Positions 49,943 to 58,595 of a stretch of 64,000 bases of DNA are shown here, piece after piece. The notes beneath the pieces are model-generated. The model made no database searches. It worked only from the letters and a program-made list of their open reading frames with translations, and was not told where the DNA came from. The first letter of the stretch is position 1; every line of letters begins with the position of its first letter. This DNA is from Rugamonas sp. A1-17. GTDB lineage: Bacteria > Pseudomonadota > Gammaproteobacteria > Burkholderiales > Burkholderiaceae_D. Location of the stretch: positions 124,001 to 188,000 of the forward strand of contig JAJLPB010000014.1 of the NCBI GenBank assembly GCA_025548565.1, written 5' to 3'. The position numbers and the translations under genes are program-made.

Positions 49943-50569
49943 TCAGTTTTCCCAATAGCCGCGCCGCAGGGCGATCATCACCGCGTGGGTGCGGTCGCGC
50001 GCATCGAGCTTTTGCAGGATGGCTTTCATGTGGGCCTTGATGGTGTCCTCGCTCAGGCCCAGCTGGTCGGCCACGCGCTGGTTGGAATTGCCCTCCCCCA
50101 CCAGGCGCAGCACTTCGATCTCGCGCTTGCTCAGCGCGTCGAGCTGGAAACTGTTCGCCAGGCTGGCCGCGACCGGGGGCGGCAACAACCGCCGGCCGGC
50201 ATGCACGGAAAGGATGTAGTCGCTCAGCACGGAGCGGGCCAGGTTCTTCAGCACGTAGCCGGTGGCGCCGGCCTTGAGCCCGCGCGCCACCTGCACGTCG
50301 CCGCCGTACGTGGTCAGGATGATGATGCGCGCCTCGGGGTCGATGCGGCGTATCGCGCTGGTGGCCTCGATGCCGTTCAAGCCGGGCATCTGCAGATCCA
50401 TCAGCGTGACGTCCGGGCGCCAACGTTGATACTGTTCGACGGCGGTGTCGCCGTCCTCCGCCTCGGCCACCACCGCGAAGCGCGGATTGGACGACAGCAC
50501 CGCTGCGACCCCGCTGCGCATCAAGGGATGATCGTCGGCGATCATGACGCTGATCTGGCCATTCTCCAT
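49943..50569 (-). CDS. LuxR/NarL-type response regulator
   Basis: A 208-residue regulator: REC (MENGQISVMIADDHPLMRSG, D58 in LMDLQMPG, K in YVLKNL) and a C-terminal LuxR HTH (LSKREIEVLRLVGEGNSNQRVADQLGLSEDTIKAHMKAILQKL in outline). The start at 50569 has GGAGC upstream. It lies 60 bases downstream of the sensor kinase gene and is very likely its partner. A CGATAGGG-type motif lies just upstream, so it may regulate itself. Confidence 0.93.
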   Translation of the reverse strand: MENGQISVMIADDHPLMRSGVAAVLSSNPRFAVVAEAEDGDTAVEQYQRWRPDVTLMDLQMPGLNGIEATSAIRRIDPEARIIILTTYGGDVQVARGLKAGATGYVLKNLARSVLSDYILSVHAGRRLLPPPVAASLANSFQLDALSKREIEVLRLVGEGNSNQRVADQLGLSEDTIKAHMKAILQKLDARDRTHAVMIALRRGYWEN

Positions 50570-50622
50570 GACTGTGCTCCTCTGATTGTCGCGCGAACGT
50601 ACCACCTGCGGCGGCGCCGCGC

Positions 50623-50640
50623 ATCACACTATCGGGTATA
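50623..50640. promoter_or_regulatory. CGATAG-type motif upstream of the response regulator gene
   Basis: Read on the minus strand this is TATACCCGATAGTGTGAT, sharing TACCCGATAG and GTG with the copy before the SDR gene. It overlaps the stop codon of the kinase gene, about 55-70 bases upstream of the response regulator start. Confidence 0.4.
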
Positions 50641-53598
50641 TGCCAGCGCCGCCGGAACGTCCAGTTGCCACGCGGTGCCGCTGCCTTCGCGGCTGCGCAC
50701 CGCCAGGCTGGCGTTGATCCTGGCCGCGCGCTCGTACATCCCGCGCAGGCCCCAATGGTTCCGGCGGCCGCCGTTGCTCAGCACATCGGCGGGGATGCCG
50801 GCGCCGTTGTCGCTCAGGATACAGCGGAATGCCCGGCTGCCGTAGTGCAGTTGAACTTCTATCCTGGAAGCCCCGGCGTGGGTACAGGCGTTCGCCAGCG
50901 CCTCGGTGAGGATGGCCAGCGCCTCGTCGTAGATGGTCGCGTCGAGCTGGCGGACGTTGCCGGAAACCACCAGGCGAACCGGGTCGGCATCGCCATGCCG
51001 CAGGCGCGCCGCCGCTGCCAGCACCGCATCCCCGAAACTCAGCTTGCCGGCGTCCTCGCCGCGCAGGTCGCGGATCCGCTCGCGTCCCTCGTCGAGCACC
51101 TCGTCGGCCTGGCGCAGCGCGGTTTCGATCTGCAGCCGCGCCGCATCCCGCGCCGGCAATTTCATCAGCGCGGCATGCACATGCAACACCAGCGCCTGCA
51201 CCGATTGCAGCAGCGTGTCGTGCAACTCCCGGGCAATCCGCTCGCGCTCGTTGATGCGCTCCTGCAGGCGGACGGCCATCTGACGGCCCAGGCGCGCGAT
51301 GCGCCATCGATACACGAGGTAGGCGGCCGAGAGCAGCCCCATCGCACACAGCGCCTTGAACCACCAGGTCTGCGTGGCAAGCGGGGCGATTGAAAATTCC
51401 ACCGTGGTGACGGTGTCGGACCAATGGCCGTTGTAGTCCGTCGCGGCGACGCTGAAGTGGTAATCGCCGGGCGCCAGGTTGCTGTAATAGGCGCTGCGGC
51501 GCGCGCCCGCCTCCTGCCACGCCGCGTCCACCTCCTGCAGGCGATAGCGGAAGCGCAGGCGTTCCGGGATCGCCAGCGCGGGAACGGTGTAGTCGATCTG
51601 CAGCGCGGAGCGGCCCGGCGCAAAGCGGACCGGCTGGCGCAGGACCTGGCCTGCACCGGGCGGGCCAAGCGTCTTGATGACGACGGGCAGCCTGGGCGTG
51701 GGTGGCAGCGGCTCGGCGGGATCCAGCAGGAACACGCCGGTGGAACGCGCGACCCACAGGCGCGAGTCGGATGCCAGCACCAGCGACGGCGTGGGCTCGA
51801 GGTAGGGAGCGCTGCCTTCCAGGCCGTCCAGCTGGTCCAGCCGTTCGTATTGCACACGGTGGTCGCGCTGCCGTTCGAATTTGGCCACCTCGGCGCCCGG
51901 AACGCGGAACAGGCCGGAAAAGGCGTTCAGCCAGAGATCGCCGTTGGGCAGTTCGACGATGCCCGAGATGCCGTCGAAAGTCTCGCCGTCGACGCCGGTG
52001 AGCCGGTTGAACCGGTCTTCCCCCAGCAACGCCAGGCCCTTCTCGCCGCCCGCCCAGACGTGCCGGCCGCGCAGATGCAGCGCCATCACCGTTCCCAGCG
52101 CCAGCCCGTCGGCCGGACCGTAGCGGCGCCACGCGGCGCCTTGCGCGTGGGCCAGCAGGCCGGGATGGTAGCCGATCCAGAGTCCGGCGGCATCGGAGCG
52201 GGCCATCACATTGACTTCGCCCTCGTCGCCGATTTTTTCCCACTGTCCCTGCGGCCTGCGGCGATACAAGCCGTGCTGGAACAGTGCCACCAGCACGCTG
52301 CCGTCCTGGTCCGCCAGCAGTGCCTGCACCCTCGCGCCACCGGTTGCGGCGGGCAGATCCACCAGCCGGCTGTCCTGGCCCTGGATACGCCGCAAGTTCT
52401 CGTACCCGGCTCCCCAGATGGCGCCATCGCTGGTGCGGGCCAGGCTGGTCAAGATGTTGTCCCAGACGCCGCCGGTCTGCGTCCAGAGCGGCTTGGCGGT
52501 CACCTGGCCGGTGGCGCTGGCGGCGACATGATAGCTGCCGATCCAGACTCCGCCGTCATCAGCGGCAAGGAGCCCGCCGCCGATGGCTGCCTCCGGAATA
52601 CCCAGCCTGGTCGCGCGCCGATGGCGAAACCGGTCGATACCGCTTGAAGTCGATGTCCAGATATCGCCCTCCTGGTCCTCGAAGATGGCAGCCACGGCGC
52701 GCCCGCTCAAGCCCTGCCGCGGCGCCGCCAGGGCGGTTCCCCGCGCGGTCCGATATTCAAGCCGTTCCAATTGTCCAACCCACAGGTCGCCGTGGCGATC
52801 GATCAGCAGGCTGCCAGGATCGCCCAGCTCGCCCCACCGCCGGACCACCGTATTCCGACGGGGGCCGGTCAGCAGATTGAGCCGGCCATGCAGCGCATCC
52901 CAGCTCACCACGTTGCCATCGGGGAGCTCGAACAGCACGCCGGTCCCGCTGTCGACGGCAGCCTTGGCAAAGCGCGTCTCGCCCGGCTTGAGGGAATACA
53001 CGCCGGCATCGCCCTGCGCCCACAACACACCATGCCGGTCGCGCATCAGCGTTTTGTAGCGGCCATCAGCCAAGCCCCATGAGCTGGCCGGCTTCCGCCA
53101 GCGGTCGCGCTCCAGGTAGAACATACCCTGCGCGGTGGCCGCCCACATGCGGCCGCCGCCATCCTGCTCCAGTCCCCAGACGGCGCGGTCCGGCAAGCCG
53201 TCCTGCACGCCGTAATTGCGTGTCCGCCCTTGCTGTATAACACTAGCGCCGCCGGTGCGATAGCCTACCCACAGTCCGCCGCCCGCCACCGCGTTCACCA
53301 GGCTGACATTCTTGGTCGGCAAAGCCGCGTTGGCCGGCGCGAACTGCTCGAATTGCACGCCATCGTAGCGATACAACCCGCCTGGCCCGCCCAGCCACAG
53401 CCAGCCGTCGCTGGTCTGCGTCATCGACAGTATCAGTTCCGGCGCACCGTCACGCGCGCTCCAGCTGGTGTGATGCAGGTTGATGGCGGGCGGCGAAACG
53501 CCGCCCGCGCGACAGACCGCCGGCCAGGCACCGCCGCAAAGCAGCGCGCAGCAAGCCAGGACTGTGCGGCAATAGTCGGGAAATTGCGTCATCATCAT
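50629..53598 (-). CDS. Large sensor histidine kinase (Reg_prop/Y_Y_Y propeller sensor, HisKA_3)
   Basis: A 989-residue kinase with a signal region and a long N-terminal two-component-regulator propeller (repeated blades such as TSDGWLWLGGPGGLYRYDG, DGGGRMWAATAQGMFYLERD and DRHGDLWVGQLERLEY). A Y_Y_Y domain follows (ALQIDYTVPALAIPERLRFRYRLQ), then a membrane helix near residue 760, HisKA_3 (ERERIARELHDTLLQSVQALV in part) and a HATPase (EALANACTHAGAS, DNGAGIPADVLSNGG, HWGLRGMYERA). Family members in other bacteria often respond to polysaccharides or other large ligands, but the ligand here is unknown. It pairs with the LuxR regulator downstream. Confidence 0.92.
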   Translation of the reverse strand: MMMTQFPDYCRTVLACCALLCGGAWPAVCRAGGVSPPAINLHHTSWSARDGAPELILSMTQTSDGWLWLGGPGGLYRYDGVQFEQFAPANAALPTKNVSLVNAVAGGGLWVGYRTGGASVIQQGRTRNYGVQDGLPDRAVWGLEQDGGGRMWAATAQGMFYLERDRWRKPASSWGLADGRYKTLMRDRHGVLWAQGDAGVYSLKPGETRFAKAAVDSGTGVLFELPDGNVVSWDALHGRLNLLTGPRRNTVVRRWGELGDPGSLLIDRHGDLWVGQLERLEYRTARGTALAAPRQGLSGRAVAAIFEDQEGDIWTSTSSGIDRFRHRRATRLGIPEAAIGGGLLAADDGGVWIGSYHVAASATGQVTAKPLWTQTGGVWDNILTSLARTSDGAIWGAGYENLRRIQGQDSRLVDLPAATGGARVQALLADQDGSVLVALFQHGLYRRRPQGQWEKIGDEGEVNVMARSDAAGLWIGYHPGLLAHAQGAAWRRYGPADGLALGTVMALHLRGRHVWAGGEKGLALLGEDRFNRLTGVDGETFDGISGIVELPNGDLWLNAFSGLFRVPGAEVAKFERQRDHRVQYERLDQLDGLEGSAPYLEPTPSLVLASDSRLWVARSTGVFLLDPAEPLPPTPRLPVVIKTLGPPGAGQVLRQPVRFAPGRSALQIDYTVPALAIPERLRFRYRLQEVDAAWQEAGARRSAYYSNLAPGDYHFSVAATDYNGHWSDTVTTVEFSIAPLATQTWWFKALCAMGLLSAAYLVYRWRIARLGRQMAVRLQERINERERIARELHDTLLQSVQALVLHVHAALMKLPARDAARLQIETALRQADEVLDEGRERIRDLRGEDAGKLSFGDAVLAAAARLRHGDADPVRLVVSGNVRQLDATIYDEALAILTEALANACTHAGASRIEVQLHYGSRAFRCILSDNGAGIPADVLSNGGRRNHWGLRGMYERAARINASLAVRSREGSGTAWQLDVPAALAYTR

Positions 53599-53659
53599 GC
53601 CGATAGATCACTAATTATAGTTAAGCAACTTTCACGTTGACGATTGTATAGAAGATATC

Positions 53660-53675
53660 TACCCGATAGGGTGTA
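53660..53675. promoter_or_regulatory. CGATAGGG-type motif between the kinase and SDR genes
   Basis: TACCCGATAGGGTGTA contains ACCC-N4-GGGT, a perfect short palindrome. It lies about 70-85 bases upstream of the SDR start. A second CCGATAG core is at 53600-53606, at the kinase gene start. It is a candidate site for the adjacent LuxR-type regulator. Confidence 0.45.
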
Positions 53676-53742
53676 TGTTTGCCCACCGCGCCCGGATATT
53701 CTCTTTGCGTCACCCCATCCCTCATTCACAAGGAGAATCGAC

Positions 53743-54534
53743 ATGGACTTACAACTCAACGGCAAGCTGGCGCTGGTCAGTGGGAGCACGGCCGGCATCG
53801 GCTACGCGATCGCCTCCACGCTGGCCCGGGAAGGCGCCAGCGTGATCGTCAACGGCAGGACCCAGGCCAGCGTCGACGAGGCGGTGGAGCGCATGCGCGC
53901 GGAGACACACGGCACGGTCCTCGGCTATGCGGCGGACCTCAGCCAGGCCGACGCGGCCAAGGAAGTGGTCCGGCGGCATCCGGGCATCGGCATCCTGGTC
54001 AACAACCTCGGCATCTTCGAGCCCAAGGCGTTCGAGGACATTCCCGACGAGGACTGGCTGCGCTTTTTCGACGTCAATGTCCTGAGCGGGGTTCGCCTCG
54101 CGCGGCTGGTGCTGCCCGAGATGAAGCGGCTGAACTGGGGCCGCATCATCTTCATCTCCAGCGAGAGCGCGGTGCAGATCCCCACCGAGATGATCCACTA
54201 CGGCATGACCAAGACCGCGCAGCTCGCCGTATCGCGCGGCCTGGCGGAAGCGGTCGCCGGCACGGGGATCACGGTCAACAGCGTGCTGCCGGGTCCGACC
54301 AAATCGCGCGGCGTCGGCGACTTCGTCGCGGACATGGCGCGCGCCAGCGACAAGAGCTTCGAACAGATCGAGACGGAGTTCTTCGATCACGTGCGCCCGA
54401 CTTCGCTGATCAAACGCTTCGGCACGCCGCAGGAGGTGGCCTCGCTGGTGGCCTACGTGGCCAGCCCGCTCGCGTCGGCCACCACCGGCGCGGCGCTGCG
54501 CGTCGACGGCGGCGTCATCAAGAGCGCTTTCTGA
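53743..54534 (+). CDS. Short-chain dehydrogenase/reductase
   Basis: A 263-residue classical SDR: SGSTAGIGYAIA, NNLGIFEPK, the Ser in FISSESA, the active YGMTK (Tyr and Lys both present) and a C-terminal LRVDGG. The start at 53743 has AGGAG upstream; the longer open frame upstream covers the promoter. Its substrate is unknown. It is followed 44 bases later by an exported alpha/beta hydrolase gene, and the two probably form one unit controlled by the divergent two-component system. Confidence 0.92.
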   Translation: MDLQLNGKLALVSGSTAGIGYAIASTLAREGASVIVNGRTQASVDEAVERMRAETHGTVLGYAADLSQADAAKEVVRRHPGIGILVNNLGIFEPKAFEDIPDEDWLRFFDVNVLSGVRLARLVLPEMKRLNWGRIIFISSESAVQIPTEMIHYGMTKTAQLAVSRGLAEAVAGTGITVNSVLPGPTKSRGVGDFVADMARASDKSFEQIETEFFDHVRPTSLIKRFGTPQEVASLVAYVASPLASATTGAALRVDGGVIKSAF

Positions 54535-54578
54535 TGAAGGCCATGCGGATTCCATCGATTCAACCACAGGAGAACACC

Positions 54579-55484
54579 ATGTCAGGGAATATCACCAGGT
54601 TGCTGCAGATTGGCTTGCTGCTGTTGTGCGCGGCCGCCGGGCCGGCGCGCGCCGAAGCACCCAAGAGCAATTTTGTCGAAGCTAACGGCGTGCGCCTGCA
54701 CTACCTGAGCGCCGGCAAAGGCGATCCGGTCATCCTCATGCACGGCTATACGGAATCGAGCCACATGTGGCTGCCCCTGATGGCCCAGCTGTCGAAAGAC
54801 CACCTGGTGATCGCGCCGGACCTGCGCGGCTTCGGCCAGTCCGGGCTGCCCGCCGGCCCCTACACCAAGTCCGTGATGGCCCAGGATGTGCACGCGCTGG
54901 CCGCCAGCCTCGGCATCAAGTCGGCCAAGATCGTCGGGCACGACATCGGCCTGATGGTGGCTTACGCCTATGCGGCCCAATATCCGAAGGAAGTCAGCAA
55001 GGTCGTGCTGATGGACGCCTTCCTGCCGGGCGTCGGCAACTGGAAGGACGTGTGGCTGCTGCGCGATTTGTGGCACTTCCATTTCTATGGCGAGACGCCG
55101 CTGGCGCTGGTCAAAGGCCGGGAGCGCACCTACTTCGAGCATTTCTGGAACGACTTCGCCGCCGATAAAACCAAATCCCTGAGCGAAGCCGACCGCAAGT
55201 TCTACACGGCCGAATACGCGCAACCCGGCCACATGCGCGCGGGCTTCGAAGTGTTCCGTGCCTTTCCCCAGGATGCCGTCGATTTCGAGGGCTACATGAA
55301 AACACCGCTGACGATGCCGATGCTGGTGCTCACCGGCGAAAAAGCCTCGGGCGAATTCCTGATCCAGCAGGCCCGCCTGGTCGACACCCATGTTGAAGGC
55401 GTCGTTATCAAGAACAGCGGCCATTGGCTGATGGAGGAAGCGACCGCGGAAGTGGTGCCGAAGCTGGTGCAGTTCCTGAAGTGA
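54579..55484 (+). CDS. Exported alpha/beta hydrolase with Asp nucleophile (epoxide hydrolase/dehalogenase type)
   Basis: A 301-residue alpha/beta hydrolase with a signal peptide (LLQIGLLLLCAAAGPARA). It has the oxyanion motif HGYTESSHMW and the nucleophile elbow VGHDIGLMVA with D122. An Asp at this place is used by epoxide hydrolases and haloalkane/haloacetate dehalogenases, while esterases use Ser. The catalytic His is in NSGHWLMEE. The ATG has ACAGGAGAA just upstream. Export is unusual for this type and suggests an extracytoplasmic substrate. A strong terminator follows. Confidence 0.87.
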   Translation: MSGNITRLLQIGLLLLCAAAGPARAEAPKSNFVEANGVRLHYLSAGKGDPVILMHGYTESSHMWLPLMAQLSKDHLVIAPDLRGFGQSGLPAGPYTKSVMAQDVHALAASLGIKSAKIVGHDIGLMVAYAYAAQYPKEVSKVVLMDAFLPGVGNWKDVWLLRDLWHFHFYGETPLALVKGRERTYFEHFWNDFAADKTKSLSEADRKFYTAEYAQPGHMRAGFEVFRAFPQDAVDFEGYMKTPLTMPMLVLTGEKASGEFLIQQARLVDTHVEGVVIKNSGHWLMEEATAEVVPKLVQFLK

Positions 55485-55504
55485 CCCTGCGGGAGGCATA
55501 AAAC

Positions 55505-55541
55505 AAAAAGGCCTGTGAGCGTGTCTCACAGGCCTTTTTTT
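55505..55541 (+). terminator. Rho-independent terminator after the alpha/beta hydrolase gene
   Basis: GGCCTGTGAG pairs perfectly with CTCACAGGCC around the loop CGTGT and is followed by seven T. Flanking A and T runs extend the stem. It is 20 bases after the hydrolase stop. Confidence 0.93.
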
Positions 55542-55719
55542 CATATGGATGACTCACCCGGCCGTTGGATTTCATCAGCGGATCGATGGATTTCGCTATT
55601 GCCGCGCCACGCCGGCGATCACAAAATGGGGCGATCTTCCGACGTACCCGGCACCATGCCCGCGCCCTGTAGAGAAAATGCAGCGCAGGCCATCCCGGTA
55701 ATCCACTGCCACTCCCCCT

Positions 55720-58551
55720 ATGAAAACAATCCGATGTATCGCCCTCCCCATCCTCATGGCCGGCGCCGCGGCGCTGGCCGCAATGGCGGACGCCCGCGCC
55801 GCCGCGCCTGAACGGCTGTCGCTGGACGCCGGCTGGCGCTTCCTGCAGGGCGACGTCGCCCTGCCCACGATCAAGGGCCTGGGCGCCAGCTACTTGAGCA
55901 GCAAGGCCGGCGAGGCGCAGGGCCCGGCCAACGCCGACTTCGACGACTCGGCCTGGCGCCGCGTGGACCTGCCGCACGACTGGGCCGTGGAAGGCCCGTT
56001 CGATGCCGAACAAAACAAGTCGCAGGGCTACCGCGCACGCGGCATCGGCTGGTACCGGCGCTATCTGTCCCTGCCCGCGTCCGACCGCGGCCGCCACATC
56101 GAGTTGCAGCTGGACGGCGTCGCCACCCACAGCACCGTGTGGGTCAACGGCATCGTGGTCAACCGCAACTGGTCCGGCTACAACGGCCGCCAGCTCGACA
56201 TCACGCCCTACCTGCGCTATGGCGCCGAGGTCAACACAATCGCGGTGCGGGTCGACGCCGAAGTGATGGAGGGCTGGTGGTACGAGGGCGCCGGCATGTA
56301 CCGCCACACCTGGCTGGTCAAGCGCGACGCGCTGCACATCGCCACCGACGGCATCCACGCCAACCCGGTGCAAAAAAACGGCCGCTGGACGCTGCCGGTG
56401 ACGGTGCAGGTGGACAGCAGCGCCGAGGCCGCGCGCGACGCCCGGCTCGAGGTCAGCGTGCTGGCCCCGGACGGCAGCGAAGTGGCCCACGGCGCCGCGC
56501 CGCTGCGGGTGGGCGCGCTGCGCAACGCCAGCGCGCAGCTGACGCTGGCCGTGCGCCAGCCGCAGTTGTGGACGCTGGAGCGGCCGGCGCTGTACCGCGT
56601 GCGCGCCGTGCTGCGCGACGCCAAGGGTGAACTCGACCGCGCCGAGACGCACACCGGCTTCCGCACGCTGCGCTTCGACGCCGAACGCGGCCTGTTCCTC
56701 AACGGCCAGCCGATCAAGCTGCAGGGCGTGGCGATCCACCAGGACCACGCCGGCGTGGGCGTGGCCGTGCCCGACGCGATCTGGGAATTCCGCCTGCGCC
56801 AGCTGAAGGCCATGGGCGTGAACGCGATCCGCTTCGCGCACAACGCGCCGGCCGCCGAGGTGCTGGACCTGACCGACCGCATGGGCATGCTGGTGATGGA
56901 CGAGAACCGCAACTTCAACACCTCGCCCGACTATCTGCAGCAGCTGACCTGGCTGGTGCGGCGCGACCGCAACCGCCCGAGCGTGGCGCTGTGGTCGATC
57001 TTCAACGAGGAACCGCTGCAGGGCACCGAGATCGGCTACCAGATGGCGCGCCGCATGGCAGCGGCCGTCAAGGAGCTGGACCCGACGCGGCCCGTCACCG
57101 CCGCCATGCACGGCGGCCTGTTCGCGGAAAAGAGCGCGGTGCGAGCGCTGGACGTGGCCGGCATCAACTACCAGGTCTGGGAATACGAGCACTTCCACCA
57201 AGTCTATCCGCACCAGCCGGTGTTCAGCTCCGAGGACACCTCGGCCTTCATGTCGCGCGGCGATTACACCACCGACTGGAACAAGCACCTGGTGGCCACG
57301 TATGACGACGACGCGGCCGGCTGGGGGCAAACCCAGCGCCAGAGCTGGAAGCTGATCAGCGCCCATCCCTTCCTGGCCGGCGGCTTCGCCTGGACCGGGC
57401 TGGACTACCGTGGCGAGCCGACCCCGCACGGGTGGCCGAGCGCCAGCTCGTTCTTCGGCATCATGGACCTGTGCGCCTTCCCGAAAAACGCGTTCTACTT
57501 CCGCCAGGCCATGTGGGTCAAGGACCGTACCATCGTCAAGGTGATGCCGCACTGGAACTGGCGCGGCCGCGAGGGCCAGCCCATCAAGGTGCGCGTGGCC
57601 ACCAACGCCCCGCGCGTGCGGCTGCTGCTCAACGGCGCCACCATCGGCGAACAGGATGTGGCGCCGTTCGACATGGCCACCTTCCAGGTGCCGTACGCGC
57701 CGGGCAAGCTGGAGGCGGTGGCGCTGCGCGGCGGCGTCGAGGCCGGGCGCGACAGCGTGGAGACCAGCGGGCCGGCGGCGCGCCTGGTGCTGACGCCGGA
57801 CCGCGCCGCCATCGCCGGCGATGGCGCCGACGCGGTGCCGGTCACGGTCAGCGCGGTCGATGCGCAGGGCCACCCGGTCCCGGACGCCAACCTGCTGGTG
57901 CGCTTCGAGGCCGAGGGCGCGGGCGCCATCATCGGCGTCGGCAACGGCGACCCGAATTCGCACGAGGCCGACAAGGCGTCCGAACGCAGCCTCTACAACG
58001 GCCTGGCGCAGGTCATCGTGCAAAGCCGGCGCGCCGGCCACGGCAGCTTCACTTTGCGCGCGCGCGCCGACGGGCTGGAACCGGCGCAAACCGCGCTGGC
58101 GGTGCGCGAGGTGGCGCCGATCCCGGCGGTGGCCGAGGCCGAGCCGGTGGTGCGGCCGGCGCCGTGGCGCATCTCGCCGCCCCAGGCCGAACGGCCCGAT
58201 CCGAACCAGGCGCTGGCCGACAACGACATGAAGAGCTGGGGCTGGGGCGAGCCGCCGCTGCGGCAGGCACCCGAGGCGCTGCGCTGGCGCAGCTACCGCG
58301 TCAGCTTCAGCCTGCGCGCCGACCGCAACGACGGCCGCGCCCGCTTGGTGATGCGCGAGATCGCCGGCAAGGCCGAGGGCTGGTTGGACGGCGCGAAGCT
58401 GGGCGAGAAGAGCGCGCCGGCACCGGGCCCGCTGACGCTGACGCTGCCGCAAGGCGCGGCCTGGCGCACGCTGACGGTGCTGGTCGAGGCCCAGCCGGGC
58501 CAGCCTTCCGGCCTGACCGGCGACGTGCTGGTCGAACCGGGCACGCCGTGA
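55720..58551 (+). CDS. Glycoside hydrolase family 2 protein, beta-galactosidase-like
   Basis: A 943-residue exported enzyme (signal MKTIRCIALPILMAGAAALAAMADARA). Domain order: GH2 sugar-binding jelly roll (ADFDDSAWRRVDLPHDWAVEG), an Ig-like domain, the TIM barrel, and further C-terminal beta domains of the DUF4982/Ig type. The acid/base is E430 (FNEEP) and the probable nucleophile is E505 (FSSEDTS). Such enzymes remove beta-linked galactose or related residues from plant glycans. It is followed 44 bases later by a GH3 gene, which suggests joint action on one polysaccharide. Confidence 0.9.
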   Translation: MKTIRCIALPILMAGAAALAAMADARAAAPERLSLDAGWRFLQGDVALPTIKGLGASYLSSKAGEAQGPANADFDDSAWRRVDLPHDWAVEGPFDAEQNKSQGYRARGIGWYRRYLSLPASDRGRHIELQLDGVATHSTVWVNGIVVNRNWSGYNGRQLDITPYLRYGAEVNTIAVRVDAEVMEGWWYEGAGMYRHTWLVKRDALHIATDGIHANPVQKNGRWTLPVTVQVDSSAEAARDARLEVSVLAPDGSEVAHGAAPLRVGALRNASAQLTLAVRQPQLWTLERPALYRVRAVLRDAKGELDRAETHTGFRTLRFDAERGLFLNGQPIKLQGVAIHQDHAGVGVAVPDAIWEFRLRQLKAMGVNAIRFAHNAPAAEVLDLTDRMGMLVMDENRNFNTSPDYLQQLTWLVRRDRNRPSVALWSIFNEEPLQGTEIGYQMARRMAAAVKELDPTRPVTAAMHGGLFAEKSAVRALDVAGINYQVWEYEHFHQVYPHQPVFSSEDTSAFMSRGDYTTDWNKHLVATYDDDAAGWGQTQRQSWKLISAHPFLAGGFAWTGLDYRGEPTPHGWPSASSFFGIMDLCAFPKNAFYFRQAMWVKDRTIVKVMPHWNWRGREGQPIKVRVATNAPRVRLLLNGATIGEQDVAPFDMATFQVPYAPGKLEAVALRGGVEAGRDSVETSGPAARLVLTPDRAAIAGDGADAVPVTVSAVDAQGHPVPDANLLVRFEAEGAGAIIGVGNGDPNSHEADKASERSLYNGLAQVIVQSRRAGHGSFTLRARADGLEPAQTALAVREVAPIPAVAEAEPVVRPAPWRISPPQAERPDPNQALADNDMKSWGWGEPPLRQAPEALRWRSYRVSFSLRADRNDGRARLVMREIAGKAEGWLDGAKLGEKSAPAPGPLTLTLPQGAAWRTLTVLVEAQPGQPSGLTGDVLVEPGTP

Positions 58552-58595
58552 CGGCGCGCCACTCGCTTTCCTTTAACCCTCAAAGAAAACTCACC

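Noticed and set aside
55408..58452. Open frame of over 1000 codons on the minus strand opposite the GH2 gene
   Set aside because: It is rich in Arg, Gln, His and Val with no domain pattern, and lies opposite a well-recognised GH2 enzyme. High GC leaves such antisense frames open.
57432..58595. Upstream extension of the GH3 reading frame
   Set aside because: It reads the GH2 gene in the wrong frame; the ATG at 58596 gives a signal peptide followed directly by the GH3 domain.
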